Shown here: positions 34,630 through 44,718 of the stretch, piece by piece
Layout of the letters: every line of letters begins with the position of its first letter
Position numbering within the stretch: position 1 is the first letter of the stretch
NCBI RefSeq assembly: GCF_018860975.1
Contig: NZ_JAHKQI010000008.1
Coordinates: forward strand, 839,603-903,602
DNA: 64,000 nt
Reading direction: 5' to 3'
Origin: Lentibacter algarum
GTDB taxonomy: Bacteria; Pseudomonadota; Alphaproteobacteria; Rhodobacterales; Rhodobacteraceae
Notes under the pieces: generated by a model
Database searches by the model: none
What the model saw: the letters and a program-made list of their open reading frames with translations, nothing else
What the model was told of the DNA's origin: nothing
Position numbers and translations under genes: made by a program

Positions 34630-36264
34630 TTAGTTGGCTTGACGCCGCAGGAAGGCCGGAATTTCGATCCGTTCCTGATCAGCATCGCCTTGTTGGGCCG
34701 GTGCTGCACTGCCCGCTTGGGGCTGTGTGCGTTGCGCCGGAGCCGCAGCACGTGGTGCCGGAGCGGGTTGTGCGGCTTGCTCTTCAGGCTCATGGCCCGT
34801 CATGCGGTTGATCAGTGAATTGATACCAAAACGTGGCTTGTCTTCAGCGGCTTGCGCTTCAGGTTCGCCGTTTTTAGGCTGGTTGCCATGCACGGCAGCT
34901 TTCAAACGGGCCATCGCTTCAGGTGAAGGTGTGCCTGGAGCTGGCGCGCGGGGCGCAATAAAGGCGTCCGGCGTTGCGTCAAGCGTCTCTTCACGGCGCG
35001 CTTGTGGCTGGTAAGCCGGAGGCGGAAGATCGTCGCTTGCCGCTGTCGCAGGGGCGCGCGAAGCCGCTTGAGTTGGCGCCGGAGTCGGTGCTGGCGCTTG
35101 TTCTTGTGCAAAGGTTTCTTTTGCTGGCTCCGGCTCGGCTTTGCTTTCAGGCTCGTCACGGAACAATGAAGGTTCCGCCTGCGCTGCTGCGGGCTGTGGC
35201 GCAGGAATTTCCTGTTCAGCCGGTGCTGCAGCTACAGTGGCAGGGCGCAGTGGCTCGGCCAATGAGCGGCGCGGAACCGGAATGTCGTTCCCTACATCGC
35301 TGGCGTCAATACCTGTCGCAACAACGCTCACGCGCATGCCGCCTTCCATATCGGTGTCAAGCGTCGAGCCGACAATGATGTTGGCTTCCGGATCAACTTC
35401 CTCGCGAATGCGGTTCGCCGCTTCGTCGAGTTCAAACAACGTAAGGTCGTGACCACCAGTGATGTTGATAAGAACTCCTTTCGCACCGCGCAGACTGATC
35501 TCGTCGAGCAGCGGGTTGGCGATGGCTTTTTCGGAGGCCTGGGTTGCGCGGTCTTCGCCGGTCGCTTCGCCTGTGCCCATCATCGCTTTGCCCATTTCGT
35601 CCATAACGGCGCGAACATCGGCAAAGTCGAGGTTGATAAGGCCCGGGCGAACCATCAGGTCAGTCACGCCCTTCACGCCTTGGTAAAGAACGTCGTCAGC
35701 AAGCGAGAACGCTTCTGTGAATGTGGTTTTCTCATTCGCCAGACGGAACAGGTTCTGGTTCGGAATGATGATCAGCGTATCGACAACCTTCTGCAGCGAC
35801 TCAACACCGTCTTCGGCCTGCTTCATGCGCTTGCCGCCTTCAAACTGGAACGGCTTGGTGACAACCCCAACGGTCAGAACGCCAAGTTCGCGTGCGGCTT
35901 GCGCAATGATCGGAGCAGCGCCGGTGCCGGTGCCGCCGCCCATGCCCGCAGTGATAAAGCACATATGTGCACCCGCAAGGTGATCAACGATTTGCTCAAT
36001 GCTCTCTTCTGCTGCCGCTGCGCCGATCGTGGCTTTGGCGCCTGCGCCGAGGCCTTCAGTGACTTTCACACCGAGCTGGATCTTGCTGCTTGACCTGCTT
36101 TGCTGAAGCGCCTGCGCATCGGTATTTGCAACCACAAACTCAACACCGTCGAGCTCTTTGTCGATCATGTTGTTGACTGCGTTACCGCCTGCGCCGCCGA
36201 CACCGAAAACGGTGATGCGTGGCTTTAGGTCTTCTTGTCCGGGCATTGTGAGATTGAGTGTCAT
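34630..36264 (-). CDS. ftsZ: Cell division protein FtsZ
   Basis: 544 residues. Tubulin-like GTPase forming the division ring. The tubulin signature GGGTGTG is at residues 109-115, the T7 loop [11 protein letters not shown] follows near residue 210, and the conserved C-terminal peptide [11 protein letters not shown] ends the protein. About 220 residues between the globular domain and the tail form a Pro/Ala/Glu-rich linker, far longer than in E. coli FtsZ (383 residues in all). ATG 36264 is used; a frame back to 36381 lacks conservation. The neighbour ftsA lies upstream, but an opposite-strand gene intervenes. Confidence 0.97.
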   Translation of the reverse strand: MTLNLTMPGQEDLKPRITVFGVGGAGGNAVNNMIDKELDGVEFVVANTDAQALQQSRSSSKIQLGVKVTEGLGAGAKATIGAAAAEESIEQIVDHLAGAHMCFITAGMGGGTGTGAAPIIAQAARELGVLTVGVVTKPFQFEGGKRMKQAEDGVESLQKVVDTLIIIPNQNLFRLANEKTTFTEAFSLADDVLYQGVKGVTDLMVRPGLINLDFADVRAVMDEMGKAMMGTGEATGEDRATQASEKAIANPLLDEISLRGAKGVLINITGGHDLTLFELDEAANRIREEVDPEANIIVGSTLDTDMEGGMRVSVVATGIDASDVGNDIPVPRRSLAEPLRPATVAAAPAEQEIPAPQPAAAQAEPSLFRDEPESKAEPEPAKETFAQEQAPAPTPAPTQAASRAPATAASDDLPPPAYQPQARREETLDATPDAFIAPRAPAPGTPSPEAMARLKAAVHGNQPKNGEPEAQAAEDKPRFGINSLINRMTGHEPEEQAAQPAPAPRAAAPAQRTQPQAGSAAPAQQGDADQERIEIPAFLRRQAN

Positions 36265-36764
36265 GTTTTCCGTTCCGCCTGATGTCTTTTCCGAAGTTTC
36301 GGATGTTTTTTTAGCCTGTTCCGCCCCTTTTCTACCTTGCAACAAGGCTCTCGTCACGCAAAAAACGGCGCAAAACCACAAAATATGGCAATAATATGAC
36401 GAAGACTCGCGGTATTTCGCTTATTGGCCGAGATATAGCGGAAATGCCTCAGGGAGACACAAGGCACAAAACGACCTGCCGCTGGCGTGCGGAAAATTTG
36501 AAAACTGAAATTGGGCCCTGCTCGGCCTGATCGTATTTGTCACGCTTCTTTGTTGAGCGTTAGCTTTTTGCTTAACACATTTATACACACCCTGCCAACC
36601 GTTCGCGCAAGAATACTTGCGACCAGCAACTCCCCCCAAAATGCCTAGCAATAACCCGCGCCCGCTCCAGCTCTGCGAGCACCACTTTCATCGCGTCATA
36701 CTGTCGTCAGAATTTGATGCAACTGATCGTGCGAGCTTTAGAAAACCGCAAAGCGGGGCCGGGT
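36265..36764. promoter_or_regulatory. ftsZ leader and 500-bp spacer
   Basis: No convincing gene. The part next to ftsZ (36265-36420) is AT-rich and contains the small dyad CCTTGCAACAAGG (36337-36349); it should hold the ftsZ promoter and leader, but I cannot place -35 and -10 boxes with confidence. TTAG and TTAA lie 8 bases apart at 36559-36574, one base too far for a CtrA site. The part next to the plus-strand gene should hold its promoter. Confidence 0.5.
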
Positions 36765-37409
36765 ATGGAAGATAACAAAAGTCTCGAAATGCATCTGGAA
36801 CGTGCTGGCGCGCGCTCAATGCAAAATGTGCTTTCCACTTGGCTAAAGGTCAAGCTTTTGGGGGTGGCCCTTGTTTTGGTCTTCACCGCCGGCGCCTCCC
36901 TATACTATTTTCTTTGCGAACGCTCCCACGGGTCTGCGATCGCGCTTTTTGCGGGTGTCGCAATTTTGCTCGCCTTACTGGCAAACACCTTCCGAACGCA
37001 ACTAACGCTATTGCTGTCGCGACGCGTTGAAAAGCTCTACCGAAAGCGAGAAGACTCAGGCAAATCCAACCGCCCGTTCAAAATTGCATTCACCACCATC
37101 GGAGTGATTGTGGTTGCCGTGATGACAAAATCCATCTGGCAACCACTATGGGACACCGGCCTTGTCGAGGCCTACAACAGAGGCTGGTTGCCGTCATTCT
37201 TGGTGCTTTTGGCGGGAATAGCTTGTGCGGTCTACACAGCAATGACGATGTCAAAAAGCGATAAACACAGCGCCACACGCAGGTTTGACAATGAAGCACA
37301 AGAAACAGCAATCACCAAGAAGCTGATGTGGCTCTATGGGCTGGCAGCAGTCGCGCCGGTTCTTTGCATGCTCTTTTTAGGCTTATCAAGCTGGTTTATG
37401 ACACGCTGA
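36765..37409 (+). CDS. Five-helix membrane protein between ftsA and ftsZ, unknown function
   Basis: 214 residues with five hydrophobic segments at about residues 30-50, 57-75, 107-123, 142-161 and 187-211, and a basic loop after the second (RRVEKLYRKRE). No family recognised. Start is uncertain: ATG 36765 is near a G-rich stretch, and ATG 36717 would add 16 residues. It runs opposite to the division cluster and ends 6 bp from the ftsA stop. By eye it is poorer in GC than its neighbours, which hints at acquisition; not measured. Confidence 0.65.
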   Translation: MEDNKSLEMHLERAGARSMQNVLSTWLKVKLLGVALVLVFTAGASLYYFLCERSHGSAIALFAGVAILLALLANTFRTQLTLLLSRRVEKLYRKREDSGKSNRPFKIAFTTIGVIVVAVMTKSIWQPLWDTGLVEAYNRGWLPSFLVLLAGIACAVYTAMTMSKSDKHSATRRFDNEAQETAITKKLMWLYGLAAVAPVLCMLFLGLSSWFMTR

Positions 37410-37415
37410 CGGCCT

Positions 37416-38744
37416 CTACCAGTTGTCGCGGAACCAGCGCACCACGCGCTTGAGAGAACGCGCGGGGTATGTGTCAACCGGCAGTTCAAAGTCCCACCAT
37501 TCGTCCTGTGGATGCGCTGCGAAAAGCGAGAGGCCAACGGCGCTGGCAAAGCCCGGCCCTGTTGCGGCTTGCGGCAGTCCTTGCACCCGCAGCGGCCGCC
37601 CGAGGCGCACTTGCTGGCCTAGAATGCGGCTCGCAAGCCCATCCAGCCCCGGTATCTGGCTCGCCGCGCCTGTCAGCACAATCTGCTGGCTTGGCAGGTG
37701 GTCAAATCCGGCGGCATCAAGCTTGGCGCGCACCTCTTCAAAAATTTCTTCGACACGCGGGCGCATAATCCCGATCAGCTCGGTGCGGCTCACTGAGCGG
37801 CGGTCATGTTCCCAATCACCCGTGTCACCGCCGATGTCGATCATCTCGCGGTCGTCCATTCCGGTTGCGACAACACCGCCGTAGAAAGTCTTGATCCGCT
37901 CCGCGACCCCCATCGGCACTTGCAGGCCCATCGAAATGTCGCTGGTGACATGGTCACCACCAAGGCGCACGGCGTCGGCGTAGATCATGTGTTTCTTGAT
38001 AAAGATAGACAGCCCTGTCGAGCCGCCGCCCATATCAATACAAGCCGCGCCCAGCTCTTGCTCGTCTTCGACAAGCGCCGCGTAGCCCGCAGCATAAGCC
38101 GACGAATAGATGCCTGCCAGCTCCAGATCGCAGCGGCGCACACAATGCGACAAGTTCTGAACGGCACTCGCGTCAACTGTCAGCAGGTGCATGTCTGTGG
38201 CCAGCGTCTGGCCCATTTGGCCGCGCGGATCAGCAAGACCGGAGCGATGATCCAGAGCAAAGTTTACCGGCTGCGCGTGCAGCACTTCGCGGTCTTGCCC
38301 GAAGTCAGGCACATCGCAAGCACTGAGCACGCGACTTACGTCTTGCTCGGTGACAACGTGGCCCTCAAGCCCTGTCTCACCGACAAGCCCGTATGAGCGC
38401 GGATCAGCGCCAGAGAAGCAAGCGATCACATGATCAACCCGAATGTTGGCCATCTTTTGTGCAGCCTGAACAGCGGTGCGAATGGCGCGCTCGGTCTCGG
38501 CCATCATCTCGATCTCGCCGAAGCGCACCCCGCGAGAGCGTGTCGTTGCCGCGCCAATCACGCGAAAGCCCGCTTGCCCTGCCATCGGCATCGCCGTTTC
38601 GTCGGCCAGATCAGAGCCATCAAACCGCAGCACGAGGCAGGCGATCTTTGAGCTTCCGACATCGAGAATGGCGACAACGCCCCGTTGCATTGCAGCCTTG
38701 CGCATCGCGCGCATCGCGCGTTGGGATTCATAGAGCTCTAGCAT
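37416..38744 (-). CDS. ftsA: Cell division protein FtsA
   Basis: 442 residues. Actin-like ATPase that tethers FtsZ to the membrane. The phosphate-1 motif is AILDVGSSKIACLVLRFD near residue 25, then the SHS2/1C domain, the phosphate-2 motif CIDMGGGSTGLSIF near residue 220, and an adenosine motif ending VLTGAASQIPGL. The C-terminus ends with RSLKRVVRWFRDNW, an amphipathic membrane-binding helix. Its ATG shares one base with the ftsQ stop (TAATG), so the two are translationally coupled. Confidence 0.96.
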   Translation of the reverse strand: MLELYESQRAMRAMRKAAMQRGVVAILDVGSSKIACLVLRFDGSDLADETAMPMAGQAGFRVIGAATTRSRGVRFGEIEMMAETERAIRTAVQAAQKMANIRVDHVIACFSGADPRSYGLVGETGLEGHVVTEQDVSRVLSACDVPDFGQDREVLHAQPVNFALDHRSGLADPRGQMGQTLATDMHLLTVDASAVQNLSHCVRRCDLELAGIYSSAYAAGYAALVEDEQELGAACIDMGGGSTGLSIFIKKHMIYADAVRLGGDHVTSDISMGLQVPMGVAERIKTFYGGVVATGMDDREMIDIGGDTGDWEHDRRSVSRTELIGIMRPRVEEIFEEVRAKLDAAGFDHLPSQQIVLTGAASQIPGLDGLASRILGQQVRLGRPLRVQGLPQAATGPGFASAVGLSLFAAHPQDEWWDFELPVDTYPARSLKRVVRWFRDNW

Positions 38745-39643
38745 TATTCTTGTATCTCCGCCTCAGTCGCGCGGGCTTTCCACCGTTGCTTAACTGCATC
38801 TTCATTCAGTCTGATCGTCACGCGCTTGGCCAGCCGCATATCAACTGCAGCCACATCACGTTTTAGTAAATCTCGTGCGCTGTTCAGCGCCATAACCCGT
38901 TGCAACGCCTGCACGGGGTTTTTCTCGGGCAGCATGATGCGCTGACCGCGATCAAGCACAATGTCCCATCGGCGCTCGCCCATACGAGCCAACCCGCGCA
39001 TACGTTTGTGAAGCGGTGTTGCGGTGCGTATCAGCTGCATCGCCTCCGGCAAATGTTTGGCGGCGCCCTCGCCCGCAATCAGCGGCAAGTCGGGCCGTGA
39101 CATGCGGCTCGGAAGAGCGCGAAAAGCTACGCCGGCATTGTCCACCAACTCGATACCCTCATAGGTGCGCCAGATCGCTATGGGTTGGCGTTCCGTCACA
39201 TCAATCTGCAAAACGCCGCCGGTTCTGATGCGCACTGTCGCCTTTTTCACAGCCGCCAGTTCGGCGACATTGTTGCGGATGTCTTCCAGATCAAGCTCAA
39301 ACGAGCTCAGCGGGAAATCAAGCGGAACCACAGCGCGTATTTCTTCCGCTATAGCTGTGCTTGCTCCATCAACCGCCATCAGGTTGACCATAAACTCCGG
39401 GCGGTTCTGAAAATCGTCGCGCACATCAATCAGTGCCATGTTGAAGCTCTCGCGGCGGGCTTCATCGGCAAAATACGCCAGCCCCAACAACAACGACACG
39501 CTGAACGGCAAACCAATCCGCATAGCCTTGCGAAACACCGGTGTCAGCATCAGCCGCTCAAAGCGGTAGGCCCAGCGGCTCGGCGCCGGATCCGACTTCT
39601 GAATGCGCTTGGCTGTCGTGGGCTGTTTGCTCAGCGGTTGCAT
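38744..39643 (-). CDS. ftsQ: Cell division protein FtsQ
   Basis: 299 residues. Bitopic divisome protein: a cytoplasmic basic start, one membrane helix at about residues 43-62 (GLPFSVSLLLGLAYF), a POTRA domain (AEEIRAVVPLDFPLSSFELD), and a periplasmic domain with ERQPIAIWR. ATG 39643 is preferred to the longer frame because GGAGGA lies six bases upstream. It overlaps the end of ddl by 13 bp. Lengths match alphaproteobacterial FtsQ. Confidence 0.93.
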   Translation of the reverse strand: MQPLSKQPTTAKRIQKSDPAPSRWAYRFERLMLTPVFRKAMRIGLPFSVSLLLGLAYFADEARRESFNMALIDVRDDFQNRPEFMVNLMAVDGASTAIAEEIRAVVPLDFPLSSFELDLEDIRNNVAELAAVKKATVRIRTGGVLQIDVTERQPIAIWRTYEGIELVDNAGVAFRALPSRMSRPDLPLIAGEGAAKHLPEAMQLIRTATPLHKRMRGLARMGERRWDIVLDRGQRIMLPEKNPVQALQRVMALNSARDLLKRDVAAVDMRLAKRVTIRLNEDAVKQRWKARATEAEIQE

Positions 39644-40545
39644 GATGCGTCCTCCACCAGCCAGCCGCACAGCTGACCAAAACTCATATCAAGCGCACCA
39701 GCCTGTTCAGGCGTCAGCGATGTCTGCGTCATGCCAGGCTGGGTGTTGGTCTCAAGCAAGAACAGTCCGGCAGCCCCTTTGCTGTCATCCCAGCGGTAGT
39801 CCGTGCGGCTCACACCCTTGCATCCAAGCGCTTCATGCGCCGTGACGGCGTAGCTCATACACAGATCAAAAATGTCTTGCGGAATGTCGGCAGGGCAAAC
39901 ATGCAACGAGCCGCCCTCCTGATACTTGGCATCATAGTCATACCAGCCCTCGGTGATAATCTCGGTAACCGACATTGGCTGGCCGTTCATCACACTCACC
40001 GTCAGCTCACGCCCGGGCACATAGGCCTCGACCATCACGGTTTCGGGCATGTCTTCGCTCAGCTGCGGCGGGCTGTTTGCGGCTTCATGCACAAGGTAAA
40101 CCCCAACCGAGCTGCCCTCGTTGAACGGCTTCACCACATAGGGTGGCGCCATAACATGCTTGGCCGCAACCTCGGCTTTTGGTGCCAGAAGACTTTCGAC
40201 AACAGGCAGGCCGTGCTGGCGGTAAAGCTCTTTGGTGCGCTCTTTGTCGATCGCCAGTGAAGAGGCCAGAACACCAGAATGCGTGTAAGGGATTTGCAGC
40301 CATTCAAGCAGGCCCTGAATGCAGCCGTCTTCGCCCCAGCGGCCGTGAAGTGCGTTAAACACCACGTCCGGCGCCAAGGCCTTCAGCCGCTCGGCAACAT
40401 CGCGGCCAGCGTCAAGTTCGGTTACTGTGTAGCCCTCTGATCGCAGCGCTTCGGCGCACTCACGGCCCGACGAAAGAGAAACCTCCCGCTCAGCCGATGG
40501 TCCACCCATCAACACCACAACATTAAGGTCTGTCCTGCCCGACAT
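39631..40545 (-). CDS. ddl: D-alanine--D-alanine ligase
   Basis: 304 residues. ATP-grasp ligase making the D-Ala-D-Ala dipeptide for peptidoglycan. Visible motifs: VVLMGGPSAEREVSLSSG at the N-terminus, ALHGRWGEDGCIQGLLE, the ATP-grasp strand PYVVKPFNEGSSVGV, and the C-terminal LLETNTQPGMT (magnesium/substrate loop). Length matches the family. It lies between murB and ftsQ, its typical place in the division and cell-wall cluster. Confidence 0.96.
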   Translation of the reverse strand: MSGRTDLNVVVLMGGPSAEREVSLSSGRECAEALRSEGYTVTELDAGRDVAERLKALAPDVVFNALHGRWGEDGCIQGLLEWLQIPYTHSGVLASSLAIDKERTKELYRQHGLPVVESLLAPKAEVAAKHVMAPPYVVKPFNEGSSVGVYLVHEAANSPPQLSEDMPETVMVEAYVPGRELTVSVMNGQPMSVTEIITEGWYDYDAKYQEGGSLHVCPADIPQDIFDLCMSYAVTAHEALGCKGVSRTDYRWDDSKGAAGLFLLETNTQPGMTQTSLTPEQAGALDMSFGQLCGWLVEDASCNR

Positions 40546-40623
40546 CCCAACTTCCGCCTCAAATTCGGAGCCTATTTAGCGGCCCTCGTTACTGACTATT
40601 CTATATGTATTAGTCTTGCCTGA

Positions 40624-41562
40624 CTATTGATCTGCTCGTGGGGTCGGTTCACCAACCCTCATGATTTCCCATTCTAACGTGATTTGGGCTGAATCGTAAA
40701 CCTTTTTTCGCACTTCTTCGCCCAAACCTTCAAGGTCTGCGGCAGTTGCGCCACCGGCGTTGATCATAAAGTTCGAATGCATCTCGCTCATCTGTGCGCC
40801 GCCACGTGTGGCACCGCGCATACCTGCATCGTCGATCACCTTCCACGCCTTGAGCTCGTGGGTGTCATCGGCCTGCCCTGTCGAGCTAAACCCAGCAGGG
40901 TTGCGAAAGGTGCTGCCAGCGCTGCGCTCTTTGGTAGGTTGTGTCTCGTCACGTTTCTTGAGCTGGGCCTCCATGCGTGTGTGCAACGCCTCCGGCACAC
41001 CGCTCGGCCCCTCAAACACCGCCTCAACAAGCACCCAGCCCTCGGGCAGCTCTGTTTGGCGATACTGAAACTGCAAATCGTCAGCCGTGAGCGTCACGAT
41101 CTTGCCGTCGCGGGTTACAGCCGTGGCCTCGGTGAACACATCCGCCGTATAACTTCCGTAACAGCCCGCGTTCATCTTCACGGCGCCGCCAACAGAGCCG
41201 GGGATCGTGCGAAGGAATGTCAGATCAACACCCGCGTCAGCCGCTTTTCGCGCCACATGCGCATCAAGCGCCGCAACACCGGCGCGCACACGGTTGCCCT
41301 CAACTTCAATGTGGTTAAAACCGCGGCCCATCTTGATAACAACGGCCCTGAGCCCGCCGTCCCGCACGATCAGGTTGCTGCCAACCCCCATCGGAAACAC
41401 TGCAACATCACGGCTCAAAGCGGCCAAGAACTGCGCGAGATCCTCAACATCGGCCGGCATGAACAACCAGTCCGCAGGCCCTCCGACACGTAGCCATGTC
41501 AGCTCACTGAGCAGCTTACTTTCTACAAGTTTACCGCGCACTTCAGGCATTGTGTCAGACAT
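40624..41562 (-). CDS. murB: UDP-N-acetylenolpyruvoylglucosamine reductase
   Basis: 312 residues. FAD enzyme that reduces the enolpyruvyl group to UDP-MurNAc. Motifs: [12 protein letters not shown] near residue 23, [12 protein letters not shown] in the FAD domain, [19 protein letters not shown], and SAGSTFRNP followed by [12 protein letters not shown] 41562 is preferred over GTG 41565, which directly precedes it. It lies just 3 bp after the stop of the second small membrane gene upstream, so it is probably translated from the same mRNA. Confidence 0.95.
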   Translation of the reverse strand: MSDTMPEVRGKLVESKLLSELTWLRVGGPADWLFMPADVEDLAQFLAALSRDVAVFPMGVGSNLIVRDGGLRAVVIKMGRGFNHIEVEGNRVRAGVAALDAHVARKAADAGVDLTFLRTIPGSVGGAVKMNAGCYGSYTADVFTEATAVTRDGKIVTLTADDLQFQYRQTELPEGWVLVEAVFEGPSGVPEALHTRMEAQLKKRDETQPTKERSAGSTFRNPAGFSSTGQADDTHELKAWKVIDDAGMRGATRGGAQMSEMHSNFMINAGGATAADLEGLGEEVRKKVYDSAQITLEWEIMRVGEPTPRADQ

Positions 41563-41565
41563 CAC

Positions 41566-41805
41566 TCAAGCCCCGCGTATCCAGCGCATCAGGTAGACAA
41601 CCGGCCAGCGCAACACGCTCATTGCCGCCAGCAACACCAGAAAGCCGACGATCGGCCCGTTCTGATAAGTCACAAAGCCAAGCAGCGGAATGCCCAAAGC
41701 GATCAGCACATAAGCGCGCGCCCAGTAGTTATCTCGGCTTGGCAACATCGCCAGCACATTGGCGGCAAGCCCCCAGATGCAGGCAAGGATCAGCGAAAGG
41801 CTCAT
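41566..41805 (-). CDS. Small DUF2484-like membrane protein
   Basis: 79 residues with two or three hydrophobic helices (SLILACIWGLAANVLAML near residues 3-20, then GIPLLGFVTY, then FLVLLAAMSVLRWPVVYLM). Small proteins of this kind lie beside murB in Rhodobacteraceae; I assign DUF2484 from memory. The start overlaps the preceding gene's stop by 4 bp (ATGA), and murB begins within three bases of its stop. No function is known; location suggests a part in cell-wall synthesis. Confidence 0.7.
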   Translation of the reverse strand: MSLSLILACIWGLAANVLAMLPSRDNYWARAYVLIALGIPLLGFVTYQNGPIVGFLVLLAAMSVLRWPVVYLMRWIRGA

Positions 41806-42059
41806 TCCGGCAGCTCCAGGTCTTCGCCGCGCACATACTTGCGCCAGATAAACCGCAAGGGGTTGCGAAACATCGAAATGAAGCCAGCAAAGGCCAACCC
41901 GCTAAATATCCAGCCGTGCACATATCCGATCCAAACGATGATGAAAGGTGCCGCAACGAGCAAGATCACCGCTGGCACATATTGCTTGCCAATCCGCAAA
42001 AACGCCGTCGCCGTCGCGGCGAACACCCAGAGAATGCCAAGCCAGAGAGGTGTGCTCAC
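41802..42059 (-). CDS. Small DUF2484-like membrane protein, second copy
   Basis: 85 residues with a two- or three-helix hydrophobic layout like its downstream neighbour (LWVF start, then VPAVILLVAAPFIIVWIGYV, then FISMFRNPLRFIWRKYV), and an acidic end. The start is GTG 42059, which overlaps the permease stop by 4 bp (GTGA); the open frame back to 42311 lies inside the permease gene and is not used. The similar layout suggests an old duplication, though identity is low. Function unknown. Confidence 0.68.
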   Translation of the reverse strand: MSTPLWLGILWVFAATATAFLRIGKQYVPAVILLVAAPFIIVWIGYVHGWIFSGLAFAGFISMFRNPLRFIWRKYVRGEDLELPE

Positions 42060-43243
42060 AAATTTGCTCCAATCGTCACAGCCAAAGCGGCCAATGATGC
42101 GACCAGCCCGAAAACGGGCACAGCCATCGACACGCGAAACGGCGCATCCGGTTTCGAGCGCTTCAACACGATTAGCGCTGCATTTACCAGCACAAAAACC
42201 GACAGCAGTATGCCAGCAGCGATTTCGGCAAGCTCGGCGACCGGCAAAACAAGTGCTGCGCCCATGACGCCGAGACCAACAAGTGCCGTCGCCAGCACAG
42301 GCGTACCCCATTTGCGATGCGCATGGTGAAAGATCGCCATCATCGCGTTGCGCTTGCCAAGCCCGAACAGCACACGGCTGGCCATAACGATCTGCGCCAG
42401 CACGCCATTTAACGCCGCGGCAACCGCGATCGCTGACAAAAATGCCGCCTGACCGCCATAGGCCTGCGTCCAGACAAGCGCCAGCGGCTGCTCGCTTTTT
42501 GCCAAGACCTCAAGCGGCACAGCGCGCACCGCAGCATAGGCCACGAACGCATAAAGCACCGAGGTGATCAGCAGCGAATACAATATGGCGCGGGGCAAAA
42601 CGTGGGTCGGATCTTGCACCTCTTCGGCCATGTTGACGATGTCCTCGAAACCGATAAAGGCAAAGAACGCCAGCACCGCCGCCGAGGCGATCCCTCCCCA
42701 AACGACAGGCTCGGGCGCGGTAAAGCTCACCTGTGCCTCGCTGCTCAAACCCGCATAGACAACAAAGCCGAGGCCGATCACCTCAACCACAGTGAAAATC
42801 GCCGCTAGCGTCAGGCTTTCAAGCACACCGGCAAGCGCCACAAGGATCAGCGCTACGCCCATCAGCATAATCGTCGGTTCAAATTGAAAGCCGGTCAAGG
42901 CGATCAGATACCCTGCGCCGCCACGCAGCACTGCCGCCGCCGAAACCGTTCCCGCAAGCACAATCGCAAACCCGACGAACACCGCCAAACCCTGCTTGCC
43001 AAAGCCCGCACCGACATAAGCCGCCTCACCCGCCGCTTCCGGAATACGTGTTGAGAACTCGGCATAGCTTAAAGCCGTCGGTGCAGCGATCAGTCCCGAG
43101 ATCAAAAACGCCAACGGCGCCCAAACGCCTGCCTCGGCCGCAACGGCACCGACCAACACGTAGATACCCGCGCCAACCATCACCCCAACGCCATATGCCG
43201 TCAGCAGTTTCAGTCCGATCTTGCGTTTCAGTTCATCTGCCAT
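42056..43243 (-). CDS. APC-superfamily amino-acid permease
   Basis: 395 residues, about eleven membrane helices. The consensus loop GVGVMVGAGIYVLVG near residue 18 and FFAFIGFEDIVNMAEEVQDP near residue 195 are typical of the APC family. An AAGGAG site precedes ATG 43243. It lies between murC and the small membrane genes, coupled to the latter by GTGA overlap, yet is not a usual member of the mur/fts cluster. Amino-acid or amine uptake is inferred; the substrate is unknown. Confidence 0.88.
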   Translation of the reverse strand: MADELKRKIGLKLLTAYGVGVMVGAGIYVLVGAVAAEAGVWAPLAFLISGLIAAPTALSYAEFSTRIPEAAGEAAYVGAGFGKQGLAVFVGFAIVLAGTVSAAAVLRGGAGYLIALTGFQFEPTIMLMGVALILVALAGVLESLTLAAIFTVVEVIGLGFVVYAGLSSEAQVSFTAPEPVVWGGIASAAVLAFFAFIGFEDIVNMAEEVQDPTHVLPRAILYSLLITSVLYAFVAYAAVRAVPLEVLAKSEQPLALVWTQAYGGQAAFLSAIAVAAALNGVLAQIVMASRVLFGLGKRNAMMAIFHHAHRKWGTPVLATALVGLGVMGAALVLPVAELAEIAAGILLSVFVLVNAALIVLKRSKPDAPFRVSMAVPVFGLVASLAALAVTIGANL

Positions 43244-43316
43244 GTCATGCTCCTTGTTGTAAAAAAGCAGTCTAAACCAGCTACAAACCTTCCGCCTTGA
43301 TTAGGCTCAATTCACT

Positions 43317-44717
43317 CTATTTCTTGAGCATTTCCGGCAGGTTATTCGCCCAAGCGCTGATCGTGCCGGCGCCGAGACATACGACCATGTCACCCGCCTT
43401 GGCCTCAGCCCTGACCAAAGCCGCCAAGGCCGCTTCATCAGGCACAGCCTGCGCGTTGCGGTGCCCGTGCGCGATCAACCCACTGATCAAATCATCACGG
43501 CTCGCGCCCGCGATAGGCTCTTCTCCGGCGGCGTAGATGTCCGTGATCCCGACAACATCGGCCTCGTTGAAACAAGCGCAGAACTCTTCAAAGTGGTGGT
43601 GCAGGCGCGTGTAACGGTGCGGTTGGTGCACGGCAATAATGCGTCCCTCGCAAGCCTGCCGCGCGGCCTTGAGCACGGCGGCAATCTCGGTCGGGTGGTG
43701 GCCGTAGTCGTCAATGATCGTCACGCCATCAACCTCGCCAACCCGTGTAAAGCGGCGGTTTACCCCGCCAAACGCCGCCAGCGCCTCGCGGATTTCGTCA
43801 AGCTTCATGCCCAAATGCCGCGCCACGGCAACCGCGCTCAAAGCGTTTGAAACATTGTGGTCGCCCGGCATCGGCAGTGTGCAGCCGTCAATGCGCTTGC
43901 CCTCGCTTTGCAAGATCACATCAAAACAGGCCACGCCGTTTTTGTAATGCAGGTTCACCGCGCGCACATCGGCTTGGGTGTTAAACCCGTAGGTCACAAC
44001 GCGGCGGTCGGTCAGTTTGCCGACCAGCGTTTGCACGTCACTGTCGTCGGTGCAGCACACCGCAAGGCCGTAAAAAGGGATGTTAGAGACAAACTCGTAA
44101 AAGCCCTGATGCAGCGCTTCCTCGGTGCCCCAATGCTCCATGTGTTCAGGATCAATGTTGGTAACAATCGCGATCGTTGCTGGCAGGCGGTTAAAAGTGC
44201 CGTCACTCTCGTCGGCCTCGACAACCATCCACTCGCCGTCACCCGAACGCGCATTGCTGCCATAGGCATGAATGATACCGCCGTTCACAACTGTCGGGTC
44301 AAATTTTCCGTGATCCAGCAGCGCTGCAACCATCGTCGTCGTTGTCGTCTTGCCGTGTGTCCCCGCAACAGCAATGTTTGATTTGAGGCGCATCAGCTCG
44401 GCCAACATCTCGGCGCGACGCACAACAGGCAAGCCCTTGTGACGGGCTTCGTCAAGTTCGGGGTTGCCCGGTTTGATCGCCGACGAAATCACCACAACCT
44501 CGGCATCAGCAAGGTTCTCGGCCCGCTGGCCTTCAAAGATCAGCGCGCCCATTTTTTCGAGCCGCTCGGTTATCTTGGAGCGCTTCAGGTCACTGCCCTG
44601 CACGACATACCCGTGGTTGAGCAGCACTTCTGCGATGCCCGACATGCCGATACCGCCGATGCCGACAAAATGGATAGATCCGACATCGCCGGGCAGCTTG
44701 GTTGCGGCTGCGTTCAT
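43317..44717 (-). CDS. murC: UDP-N-acetylmuramate--L-alanine ligase
   Basis: 466 residues. Mur ligase adding L-Ala to UDP-MurNAc. The N-terminal Rossmann motif [15 protein letters not shown] is near residue 16, the ATP loop [10 protein letters not shown] is at residues 118-127, and the C-terminal domain has [10 protein letters not shown]. Length is normal. It starts one base after the murG stop, so it is co-transcribed with ftsW and murG. The next cell-wall gene, murB, is separated by three transport or membrane genes. Confidence 0.97.
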   Translation of the reverse strand: MNAAATKLPGDVGSIHFVGIGGIGMSGIAEVLLNHGYVVQGSDLKRSKITERLEKMGALIFEGQRAENLADAEVVVISSAIKPGNPELDEARHKGLPVVRRAEMLAELMRLKSNIAVAGTHGKTTTTTMVAALLDHGKFDPTVVNGGIIHAYGSNARSGDGEWMVVEADESDGTFNRLPATIAIVTNIDPEHMEHWGTEEALHQGFYEFVSNIPFYGLAVCCTDDSDVQTLVGKLTDRRVVTYGFNTQADVRAVNLHYKNGVACFDVILQSEGKRIDGCTLPMPGDHNVSNALSAVAVARHLGMKLDEIREALAAFGGVNRRFTRVGEVDGVTIIDDYGHHPTEIAAVLKAARQACEGRIIAVHQPHRYTRLHHHFEEFCACFNEADVVGITDIYAAGEEPIAGASRDDLISGLIAHGHRNAQAVPDEAALAALVRAEAKAGDMVVCLGAGTISAWANNLPEMLKK

Positions 44718-44718
44718 A

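Noticed and set aside
36559..36574. Possible CtrA site (TTAG and TTAA)
   Set aside because: The spacing is 8 bases, not the 7 of the consensus TTAA-N7-TTAA, and the first half-site is imperfect.
36421..36651. 76-codon minus-strand frame in the ftsZ upstream region
   Set aside because: No ribosome site and no domain; it lies where an ftsZ leader or promoter is expected.
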